Origin: F2B08 sp046260445
GTDB taxonomy: Bacteria; Actinomycetota; Actinomycetes; Actinomycetales; Dermatophilaceae
Assembly: GCA_046260445.1 (NCBI GenBank)
Contig: JBHEPF010000020.1
Coordinates: 1 to 14,086, forward strand
Length of the DNA stretch: 14,086 nucleotides
Direction of reading: 5' to 3'
In this document: positions 6,864 to 13,478 of the stretch, piece by piece
Numbering within the stretch: the stretch's first letter is position 1
Layout: the number at the start of each line of letters is the position of its first letter
Program-made: the position numbers and the translations under genes
Notes under the pieces: generated by a model
What the model was told of the DNA's origin: nothing
Database searches by the model: none
Seen by the model: the letters and a program-made list of their open reading frames with translations, nothing else

Positions 6864-7504
6864 CGGGTTTCCCTCTCTTTGGGGACGTCGGCTGTTAACG
6901 GCGATCCGCGTCGTCGCTCGTTGTTCTCTGCTGCCCAGTGGACGCGTAGGGTCTCTTCGAGTTCCTGCTCCTCCAAGCGACTGCGGATGATCCGTAACTC
7001 CTCCTCGAGCTTTGGGATCCACCGGTTCTCGACCGCCCGCTGGCGGGTGCGGGTGGCTACCAGCTCGGCCGTCAGGAGGGCAACGGCCCGCTGGGCCGCG
7101 GCGTACCGGACCGCCACCACGAGTGCTTCGTGGTGCGCTTGTGCCGCAAAGGACAGCGCGGAACTGCCGCCCATCGGCTCCGACCCTGAAGGCAAGCAGA
7201 GGGCGTCGACGGGGTAGGTGACCCCCATCGCGGCCCCCCACCGCACCTCGACAGTGGCCTGGCGCGACGGCGCACCCGCCTCGAGCGCCGTTGCGCCGTC
7301 GAGGGCGGACGCTCGCCGCAGCCATAGCGCGGCCTCGTGGGCGACGTCTTTCCATTCAGCACGGACAACCTCGGCGTAGAGGGTGAGCCGGTCCAGCTCG
7401 TCGGCCATGATGCGCTGCTTGCGGTCGAGGAGGCCTGCGCCGCGCTGCGCGGTCAGCAGTCGCCGCTCGACGCGCACCTTCCCAGCCCGCCCGGTCGCTG
7501 TCAT
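6860..7504 (-). CDS. atpD: V/A-type ATPase subunit D (central stalk)
   Basis: This 214-residue subunit forms the rotating central stalk inside the A3B3 head and couples ATP turnover to the membrane ring. The start MTATGRAGKVRVERRLLTAQRGAGLLDRKQ carries the family pattern of an R-x-LL helix followed by GxxLLxxKR. Both ends should form a long antiparallel coiled coil (residues ~8-60 and ~120-200, the latter with VENRWIPKLEEELRIIRSRL, matching the usual RRVNALE-x-IP-x-L pattern). The middle contains the short globular region around VTYPVDALCLP. ATG 7504 was chosen because it begins the conserved helix and overlaps a mini-ORF stop. GTG 7540 would add 12 residues with no family match. Only a weak GGTGGAG lies directly before ATG 7504, so initiation may depend on coupling. 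It ends in ATGA overlap with the Usp gene. Confidence 0.9.
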   Translation of the reverse strand: MTATGRAGKVRVERRLLTAQRGAGLLDRKQRIMADELDRLTLYAEVVRAEWKDVAHEAALWLRRASALDGATALEAGAPSRQATVEVRWGAAMGVTYPVDALCLPSGSEPMGGSSALSFAAQAHHEALVVAVRYAAAQRAVALLTAELVATRTRQRAVENRWIPKLEEELRIIRSRLEEQELEETLRVHWAAENNERRRGSPLTADVPKERETR

Positions 7505-7578
7505 GGCTCCACCGGCCACGCCGTGGACGTAACGCTCCACATCATGGGGTCACCGCCCGGCTCCACCGCGCGTGTCAT
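7501..7578 (-). CDS. Possible 25-codon mini-ORF linking subunits B and D
   Basis: Starting at ATG 7578, whose last bases overlap the stop of subunit B (ATGA, 7578-7575), a 25-codon frame runs to TGA 7503-7501, which overlaps the ATG of subunit D in the same ATGA fashion. A textbook ribosome site (AGGAGG, 7 bases before ATG 7578) precedes it, although those bases also encode the Glu-Glu-Glu end of subunit B. The peptide begins MTRAVEPGGDPMM and ends TAWPVEP; I recognise no family. It may be a real small subunit or a re-initiation relay that carries ribosomes from B to D. The position recalls the small ntpH frame between ntpB and ntpD in Enterococcus hirae. It could be chance. Confidence 0.3.
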   Translation of the reverse strand: MTRAVEPGGDPMMWSVTSTAWPVEP

Positions 7579-9101
7579 GGCTGTTCCTCCTCGGGGAGGT
7601 ACCGGCTGATCATGTCGAGGGAGAGCATCGTGAGCTCCTGACGTGGCAGCGCGGCGAGGGCCCGCCACGCCCGGTCCAGCGTGTCCTCCAGGGTGCGCAG
7701 CTCGTCTCTGCCCTGGCTGAGGAGCTCCCGCTCGAGCAGGTCGCGGTAGCCGAGGTAGGCGTTGTCCGTCTCACTGAGCGCATCCACCCCCACGAGCTCT
7801 GCGAGCTCTGCGGCCTGGCGAGCGCGAGCGAGCGCCGCGAGCACCTGCGCCGAGACGTCCAGGTGGTCCTCGCGCGTGCGCCCCGGGCCGGCTCCGCTGC
7901 GCATCAGCCGCGAGAGGGAGGACAGCGCGTCCACCGGCGGATAGATCCCGCGGGCGGCCACGTCGGCGGAGAGCACCACCTGGCCCTCGGTGATGTAGCC
8001 GGTGAGGTCCGGGACGGGGTGGGTGATGTCCCCCGAGGGCATGGTGAGCACGGGGACCACCGTCACGGACCCGGCTTGACCGCGCACGCGTCCGCAGCGT
8101 TCGTAGAGCGAGGCGAGGTCGCTGTAGAGGTAGCCCGGGTAGCCGCGGCGTGCCGGGATTTCGCGGCGGGCGGCGGAGACCTCGCGCAGCGCCTCGGCGT
8201 AGCTGGTCATGTCGGACATGATCACGAGGACGTCGTCGCCTTCGGCGAACGCCAGGTGCTCCGCGATGGTGAGCGCGATCCGGGGGGTGAGGATCCGCTC
8301 GATCACCGGGTCGTCCGCCGCGTTGAGCAGCAGCACCAGCTCGCCCGCGGCGGACCGCTCCTCCAGCCGGTCCCGTACATAGGCGATGTCCGCGTGCGTG
8401 AGCCCCATGGCGGCGAACACCACCCGGAAGGACGCTCCCCGCGAGGTGGCCTGCGCGGCGATCTGGGTGGCGAGGGTGAGGTGCGGCAGCCCGGCCACGG
8501 AGAAGATCGGCAGCTTCTGGCCCCGCACCAGCGTGGTGAGCGCGTCGATCACGGAGACCCCGGTGAGGACCGGCTCCTGCGGCGGGTCGCGCAGCACCGG
8601 GTTCATCGGCCAGCCGCTGACCGGCATCTCGGCGGCGCCGGTGATGGGTGGGCCGCCGTCGAGGGGCTCGCCGCGGCCGTTGCACACGCGCCCCAGCCAC
8701 CCCGCGCCCACGGGGAGGTGCAGCGGCCGCCCGGCGAAGCGCACCCGGGTCGACGCCGGGGACATCCCGGCCGTGCCCTCCAGCACCTGGAGGGTCACGA
8801 GGTCGTGGTCCAGCTCCAGGACGAGCCCGTGGCGTTCCTCGCCGGGCAGGTCGACGACGGCGAACTCGTCCCAGCCCACGTGCTCCACGTCGCCCATCAC
8901 CAGGAGGGGGCCGCGTAGCTCGCGGACGTCGCCGTGGGAGAGCTGTCCGACGGCGCCCGGTGCGCGTTCCGGTAGTCGCGCAGGTTGTTCTGGAGCGGGT
9001 TCCGCCACGGTCGCCATCTCGCGTTCGGGTGTGTGTTCCGGAGCGCGTTCCGGCTGGCCGAGCGTCGGCGTCGGCGCAGGTGGCGGCGTGGGATTGGTCA
9101 T
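7575..9101 (-). CDS. atpB: V/A-type ATPase subunit B (non-catalytic nucleotide-binding head subunit)
   Basis: This 508-residue subunit alternates with A in the A3B3 head and is regulatory. As the family requires, the P-loop is not a Walker A: it reads FSVAGLPHLTLATQIAAQA (residues ~200-218). Other signatures are LNAADDPVIERILTPRIALT (~260-278), VIMSDMTSYAEALREVSAAR (~293-312), RRGYPGYLYSDLASLYERCGR (~318-338) and IYPPVDALSSLSRLM (~386-400). A low-complexity Pro/Glu/Ala-rich tail of about 50 residues precedes the beta-barrel, making it longer than the usual ~460. ATG 9101 overlaps the stop of subunit A (ATGA) and has AGGAG 6 bases upstream, which supports inclusion of the tail. An internal ATG at residue 29 is the alternative start. 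The end overlaps the mini-ORF before subunit D. Confidence 0.93.
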   Translation of the reverse strand: MTNPTPPPAPTPTLGQPERAPEHTPEREMATVAEPAPEQPARLPERAPGAVGQLSHGDVRELRGPLLVMGDVEHVGWDEFAVVDLPGEERHGLVLELDHDLVTLQVLEGTAGMSPASTRVRFAGRPLHLPVGAGWLGRVCNGRGEPLDGGPPITGAAEMPVSGWPMNPVLRDPPQEPVLTGVSVIDALTTLVRGQKLPIFSVAGLPHLTLATQIAAQATSRGASFRVVFAAMGLTHADIAYVRDRLEERSAAGELVLLLNAADDPVIERILTPRIALTIAEHLAFAEGDDVLVIMSDMTSYAEALREVSAARREIPARRGYPGYLYSDLASLYERCGRVRGQAGSVTVVPVLTMPSGDITHPVPDLTGYITEGQVVLSADVAARGIYPPVDALSSLSRLMRSGAGPGRTREDHLDVSAQVLAALARARQAAELAELVGVDALSETDNAYLGYRDLLERELLSQGRDELRTLEDTLDRAWRALAALPRQELTMLSLDMISRYLPEEEQP

Positions 9102-10972
9102 CTGAGCTCCTGCAGGTCCCGCAGGACGGTGGCGCGGCGGGCGGCCACCCCGGCGGCGTCGTCGGGGCCCACGTCCTCGCGGACCCGCAGGACGGGCCCG
9201 AAGTCGTGGCGCTCGATGACGGTGGCTGGAGTGCCGCGTTCGACGAGGTTTTGGCAGGTGTCCACGACGTCGAGCACGAGGTCCAGCAGCGCGGCACCCT
9301 TCGCCGCGGAGCAGAACCCGTCGTTGGGGCTGAGGGCGTTCTGCAACAGCACCCCGTCGCGGAGCAGTCGGCCGCCCAGCAGCACCATGCGTTCGTGGCC
9401 GGGAAGTGAGCTCGCCCCGATGATCTCGGCGAGGTCTGCGAGCCGGTCCGCCTCGGCGAGGAGGGCGGCGGCCCGTGCGCGGCGTCCCGCCCAGCCCGGG
9501 TCGCCATTGGCCGAGTGCCACAGGCCGAGCGAGTCCGTGTCCCGGGCGAAGGAGCCGGTCCAGCTCACGGCGGGGTAGTGGCGGGAGTAGGCGAGCTCAC
9601 GGTCCAGCAGCCACAGCGACCGGACGAACCGCTGGGTGACCGTGGTGACGGGTTCGGTCATGTCCCCACCCGGCGGGGAGACCGCCCCGATCACGGTCAC
9701 GGATGCTGTCCGGCCGCCGAGCGTGGTCACCTGCCCGGCCCGTTCGTAGAACGCCGCCAGGTCGGAGGCCAGGCTCGCGGGATAGCCCTCCTCTGCGGGC
9801 AGGTCCCCGTTGCGGTTCGCGAACTCCCGCAGCGCCTCCGCCCAACGGGAGGTCGAGTCCGCAATCACGACGGTGTCGTGCCCCATGTCCCGGTAGTACT
9901 CCGCCACGCAGATGCCGGTGTAGATGCTGGCCTCGCGCGCCATCATGGGCATGTTCGAGGCGTTGGCGATGATGACCGTGCGATCGATGAGCCGGCCGCC
10001 GGTGCGCGCGTCCACGAGTTGTGCCAGCCCGTCGAGCACGTCCGCCATCTCGTTGCCGCGCTCGCCGCAGCCCACGTAGACGATGACGTCCGCGTCGCTC
10101 CACTTCGCGACCTGCTGCAGGAGCATCGTCTTGCCCGTCCCGAACCCGCCGGGGACCGCGGCCGCGGCGCCGCGTGCGAGCGGGTAGAGCAAGTCCAGGA
10201 CCCGCTGGCCGGTGTGGAGTGGGACCACTCCGGGGGGCCGGTCCCGAAACGGCCGCTGCGACCGCACGGGCCAGCGTTCCGAGAGCCGGACCTCGACGGC
10301 GTCGGTGGCCCCGTCTCCAGCCGCGCCACCCTCAACCCCGCTCGCCCCGGCCCCGGCGACACCGGCCACGCTCCCGGGCGGCCCGATCCGGGCCACCACG
10401 TCCAGGGCGCCGAGCGGTGCGTCCGGCGCGAGCCACGTGACCTCCCCGGCCACGCCGGCCGGCACCAGGACTCGGTGCTCCACGGACCCTGATCCGGGTA
10501 CGATGCCCAGCATTTCCCCGGGCGCCACGTGGGCGCCAACCTCCACAGTGGGGGCGAACCGCCACTCCTGCCCGTCCCGACCGCCGATGCCACGGTCCGG
10601 CCCCAGCCAGAGCGGCGCTGTCGTGAGCGGGCGCAGCAGGCCGTCGAAGGCGTGGCCCAGCAGGCCCGGCCCAAGGATCCCGACGAGCTGGTCCCCGGTT
10701 GCTTTGGCGCCGTCTCCCACTCGGATGCCGCCGGTGTACTCATAGGCTTGCAGGGTGGCTCGCGTCCCCTGGATCGCCACGGTCTCCGCGCTCACGCGCT
10801 GCGGCCCGACGGCCACGAGTTCCAGCATCGCGAGCTCCGCCAGCCCCTCGACCTCCACCAACGGACCGCTCACCCGCACCACCCTGCCGGTTCTTCGACG
10901 CCCGTCCGAGCCGAGCTCACCCGCGGCGCCGGCCGGGGGCTCGCCCACCTCGCTGACCTCACGGGTGGTCAC
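9098..10972 (-). CDS. atpA: V/A-type ATPase subunit A (catalytic head subunit)
   Basis: This 624-residue catalytic ATPase subunit spans the N-terminal beta-barrel (~27-95), the bulge region typical of V/A-type A subunits (~115-200), the nucleotide-binding core and a C-terminal helical domain (~500-624). The Walker A is GGFGTGKT (275-282). The catalytic glutamate lies in GCGERGNEM (E304). Other signatures are IANASNMPMMAREASIYTG (~335-353), ADSTSRWAEALRE (371-383) and AVSPPGGDMTEPV. A Gly/Ala-rich insert of about 25 residues (~200-226) separates the bulge from the core. GTG 10972 was chosen because it makes a GTGA overlap with the stop of subunit E, like the other junctions; GTG 10984 would add four residues. 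No clear ribosome site precedes it, so translation is probably coupled to E. The sequence does not tell whether it synthesises or hydrolyses ATP in vivo. Confidence 0.95.
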   Translation of the reverse strand: MTTREVSEVGEPPAGAAGELGSDGRRRTGRVVRVSGPLVEVEGLAELAMLELVAVGPQRVSAETVAIQGTRATLQAYEYTGGIRVGDGAKATGDQLVGILGPGLLGHAFDGLLRPLTTAPLWLGPDRGIGGRDGQEWRFAPTVEVGAHVAPGEMLGIVPGSGSVEHRVLVPAGVAGEVTWLAPDAPLGALDVVARIGPPGSVAGVAGAGASGVEGGAAGDGATDAVEVRLSERWPVRSQRPFRDRPPGVVPLHTGQRVLDLLYPLARGAAAAVPGGFGTGKTMLLQQVAKWSDADVIVYVGCGERGNEMADVLDGLAQLVDARTGGRLIDRTVIIANASNMPMMAREASIYTGICVAEYYRDMGHDTVVIADSTSRWAEALREFANRNGDLPAEEGYPASLASDLAAFYERAGQVTTLGGRTASVTVIGAVSPPGGDMTEPVTTVTQRFVRSLWLLDRELAYSRHYPAVSWTGSFARDTDSLGLWHSANGDPGWAGRRARAAALLAEADRLADLAEIIGASSLPGHERMVLLGGRLLRDGVLLQNALSPNDGFCSAAKGAALLDLVLDVVDTCQNLVERGTPATVIERHDFGPVLRVREDVGPDDAAGVAARRATVLRDLQELR

Positions 10973-11496
10973 GGTGTCGCCCACAGTCCGCTGATCTCGG
11001 GCGCCATGGTCTTGAGCACGGCGTCTGCGAGGGTGGGCAGGGTGAGGTCCAGCGAGCGCGATCCCGCCACCGCGACCAGCCCTCCATCCGGACCCTCCGT
11101 GACGATAACGTCGGGCCCCAGGACCTCCACCGCGCGCGCGCGCAAGCGCTCGAGCACCGCGGGGTAGCGCGGGTCCGCGGTGAGGGCGATCGCCGCCACT
11201 CGCACCCGCCGCCGCACCTCGTCGTGTAGCGCGTTCCGGCTCTCCAGCACCGCTTGGTGGGCCTGCCGTCGCACCCGCGCGGAGCGTAGCGCCGCCTCCG
11301 AGCGGGCGGTCTCCTCGCCCGCCGCCGCGGCGGCGGCCCGGATGCGTGCGGCCTCCACCTCCGCGGTGGTGGTGGTCGCCAGCGCCTGGTCCCGGGCGGC
11401 GTCGAGGATGCTCGACACCCTCTCACGCGCGTCCGCCAGCAACCACTGCCGGAGTGGGGCGAGGGCGGTGTCGGAGCCGGACGGGAGGCCGCTCAT
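10969..11496 (-). CDS. atpE: V/A-type ATPase subunit E (peripheral stalk)
   Basis: This 175-residue subunit has the layout of peripheral-stalk subunit E. A long Ala/Arg/Glu-rich helix (residues ~10-110, with TTTTAEVEAARIRAAAAAAG) would form the stalk coiled coil. A small globular end follows (VIVTEGPDGGLVAVAGSRSL, then LTLPTLADAVLKTMAPEI), similar to the C-terminal GG-x-DG-x-DNT-x-PEI pattern of the family. It should tie the head to the membrane subunit I and stop the head from rotating. ATG 11496 overlaps the stop of subunit F (ATGA), and its own stop overlaps the start of A (GTGA). No partner stalk subunit (G/H) gene lies next to it. The assignment rests on architecture and position as well as sequence, because these helices diverge quickly. 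Confidence 0.8.
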   Translation of the reverse strand: MSGLPSGSDTALAPLRQWLLADARERVSSILDAARDQALATTTTAEVEAARIRAAAAAAGEETARSEAALRSARVRRQAHQAVLESRNALHDEVRRRVRVAAIALTADPRYPAVLERLRARAVEVLGPDVIVTEGPDGGLVAVAGSRSLDLTLPTLADAVLKTMAPEISGLWATP

Positions 11497-11714
11497 GCCG
11501 GCAGCACCGCCGTCATGGGAGCGCGAGGATCGGCCAGGGCTGCGCCGAGGGCCGCGGCCGCGCGGGGCGTGAGCACGACGACGCCGACTCGCCCGGCGAG
11601 CGCCGGCCAGATGCGGCGGACGTCGTCGTCGGTCTCGGCGGCGTGGACGGCGGCGCCGACCAGTCCGTACCCGTCGAGCAGCGTCTTCTCGCCGAGCGCG
11701 ACCACGAGGGTCAT
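11493..11714 (-). CDS. atpF: V/A-type ATPase subunit F (central stalk), short form
   Basis: This 73-residue product matches the N-terminal Rossmann-like core of subunit F: MTLVVALGEKTLLDGYGLVGA (strand, turn and helix), then RVGVVVLTPRAAAAL, and a final strand APMTAVLPA. The usual family length is about 100, so the C-terminal helix that contacts the D coiled coil seems to be absent. It starts one base after the stop of the proteolipid gene, with GGAAGGG 6 bases before ATG 11714. Its stop overlaps the start of subunit E. The assignment is supported by position between K and E and by the VxG-x-LxG start pattern. The short length makes it less certain than the other head subunits. Confidence 0.72.
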   Translation of the reverse strand: MTLVVALGEKTLLDGYGLVGAAVHAAETDDDVRRIWPALAGRVGVVVLTPRAAAALGAALADPRAPMTAVLPA

Positions 11715-11715
11715 C

Positions 11716-12147
11716 TCATGCCCTTCCGATGAGGATGATCGCGATGATCAGGCCGTAGATCGCGATACCCTCCGCAAGGCCTACCACCACCATCGCTCGA
11801 CCGAAGATCTCCGGACGTTCGCTCATGGCCGCCAGGGCGGCCGAGCCGGTGTACGCCACGGCGAACGCGGCGCCGATCGAGGAGCCGGCCACCGCGATGG
11901 CGGCGGCGATGAGCGCCGACCCGCCGGCGCCGGCTGCCTCGGCCTGCGCAGGGTCGGCTGCGAGGCTCGCTGCGGATGCCGGTTCGCCGGCCAGCGCGGT
12001 CAAGAGCACCACGGCCGCCCCCACCAGTACGGCCACGTTGACGCCGGCAAGGAGGAGGACGCCGCCCTTCCGCCGTCGTCGAAGGAGGAGGACTGACCCG
12101 GCGGTCGCGAGGAGGAGCACGGGGATGGTGGCGATCCAGGGTGTCAT
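11716..12147 (-). CDS. ntpK: V/A-type ATPase subunit K (proteolipid rotor ring), with extra N-terminal hairpin
   Basis: The 143-residue membrane protein is the ion-carrying ring subunit. The C-terminal half is a canonical hairpin: helix ~76-106 (Gly/Ala-rich, SSIGAAFAVAYTGSAALAA), polar loop MSERPEIF, and helix ~115-141 with the ion-binding carboxylate E126 in VVGLAEGIAIYGLI. The N-terminal half has two more hydrophobic segments (4-22 and 29-53) joined by an RRRRKGG loop, without a membrane glutamate and without obvious similarity to the second hairpin. A periplasmic-type Ala/Pro/Asp linker (54-75) joins the halves. ATG 12147 overlaps the stop of subunit I (ATGA), with AAAGG 8 bases upstream. 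I see no glutamine in the inner ion-binding helix, as found in Na+ V-ATPases, so proton coupling is more likely (inference). Confidence 0.88.
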   Translation of the reverse strand: MTPWIATIPVLLLATAGSVLLLRRRRKGGVLLLAGVNVAVLVGAAVVLLTALAGEPASAASLAADPAQAEAAGAGGSALIAAAIAVAGSSIGAAFAVAYTGSAALAAMSERPEIFGRAMVVVGLAEGIAIYGLIIAIILIGRA

Positions 12148-13478
12148 GGGAAGCGCCTTTCGTCGGGACTGTCGGTGGTGAAGACGGGGATGGGGGGCTC
12201 GGCGGCGGATGGGGCCGAGGTGAGGGTGAGGGCGGGAGTCCAGGGCCGGAACGGGCGGCCCTCGGTGGTGAAGATGCGGGAGAAGAGCTCGTAGTACTCG
12301 AGGCGGAGGGCCTGGATCCCGGCCACGAGGGCCTCGAGGGCGAAGGTGACCGTGTTGCCCACGACGAACAGCAGGACAGCCGCTAACGCGCGCCAGCCGG
12401 GAGCCCAGAGGGCGGTGGTCCCGTCCCAGACCACCGTGAGGAGCGCGGCGTGGGTCAGGCCGAACGCCGCCAGCCGCATGAAGGAGACCACGTTGGAGCC
12501 GAGGCGAATCACGGTGTCGAAGACCTCGATCACCGCCTGCGCCACGCCCGATCCGCCGCCGCCGGCGTCGATGTAGAACCCGACGAAGATGAACCCGAGC
12601 GACAGGCCGGCGAGGACCACGGCGGCCACCACCAGCGGACCCACGTCCCCCACCAGTCCCCAGGTGAGCAGCCCGAGCGCCAGGAACAGCGCCGAGCCGG
12701 CCACGCCGGAGCTGGCGTAGAGGGCGTACCCCCAGCCGCCCTCGCGTACCCGGTTGACCGTGCCTATGGCGTAGGCGCCCGCGAGCAGGACCGCGCCGAT
12801 GACCAGAGCGGCCACCAGGAGCGGGATGGGGTCGGCGAGCGGGTCGAGCCACAGGATGGGCACCAGACCGGTGGGGCCGAACGCCTCGCCGAAGAGGAGC
12901 CCGGAGAACATGGACATCACGCCGGCGCCGGTGACGAACGCCCAGGTTCGCCGCAGCTTCGCCAGGCGCGCGATGCGCCCGGTGCGCAGGAGCAGCCCGA
13001 GCACCACGAGCATCGCCCCGTGGCCGACGTCACCGAACATCATTCCGAACATCACCACGTAGGCGATCCCCGCCATCCGGGAGGGGTCCACGTCGGCGTA
13101 GGGGACGGTGCCGTAGGTGTCCACGAGGGTGCGGGATAGCCGCGGCCTGCGGGTGGGGGTGAGCTGGGTGGGTGGTTGCACGCCCCGGGGTCGAGCCAGG
13201 GGGACGGCGGCGGCGCCGAGGTCCGCGAGCTCTGTCGCGAGGGCGGGCAGCTCACGGGCCGGGACCCAGCCGACCCAGCCCGCGACCGGACCTGAGGTGA
13301 TGGCCGCAGCATCCGTGCGCTCCAGCTCGTCCGGGCCGTCGCCAGGGGTGTGGGGCAGGTCCAGCTCCACCACGCCGCTGCGGGCGAGGATGTGCAGGAC
13401 CTCGCGGCGGCTGTCCACCGGGGTCACGATCCCGACGCGCTTCATCCGGATGGGGCTCAGGCTCTCACGCCACGGCAT
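12144..13478 (-). CDS. ntpI: V/A-type ATPase subunit I (membrane stator), short form
   Basis: This 444-residue subunit forms the stator half-channel beside the K ring. Its membrane domain (~136-400) begins with MAGIAYVVMFGMMFGDVGHG, the family signature, and has about seven to eight hydrophobic helices. The functionally essential arginine is R335 in NVVSFMRLAAFGLTHAAL, and the end carries LRLEYYELFSRIF and a Pro-rich tail. The cytosolic N-terminal domain is only ~135 residues (MKRVGIVTPVDSRREVLHIL, then VAGWVGWVPARELPAL), against roughly 330 in Thermus-type subunits. Most of the long coiled-coil arm appears to be missing. ATG 13478 was chosen because GAGGTG lies 4 bases upstream and the resulting start (MPWRESLSPIRMKRV) fits the family; ATG 13445 has no ribosome site. 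It overlaps the upstream C gene by 14 bases. Confidence 0.9.
   Translation of the reverse strand: MPWRESLSPIRMKRVGIVTPVDSRREVLHILARSGVVELDLPHTPGDGPDELERTDAAAITSGPVAGWVGWVPARELPALATELADLGAAAVPLARPRGVQPPTQLTPTRRPRLSRTLVDTYGTVPYADVDPSRMAGIAYVVMFGMMFGDVGHGAMLVVLGLLLRTGRIARLAKLRRTWAFVTGAGVMSMFSGLLFGEAFGPTGLVPILWLDPLADPIPLLVAALVIGAVLLAGAYAIGTVNRVREGGWGYALYASSGVAGSALFLALGLLTWGLVGDVGPLVVAAVVLAGLSLGFIFVGFYIDAGGGGSGVAQAVIEVFDTVIRLGSNVVSFMRLAAFGLTHAALLTVVWDGTTALWAPGWRALAAVLLFVVGNTVTFALEALVAGIQALRLEYYELFSRIFTTEGRPFRPWTPALTLTSAPSAAEPPIPVFTTDSPDERRFP

Noticed and set aside
7572..8918. Long + strand frame opposite subunit B
   Set aside because: It is antisense to a clear ATPase subunit and made of Gly/His/Arg/Glu-rich shadow sequence.
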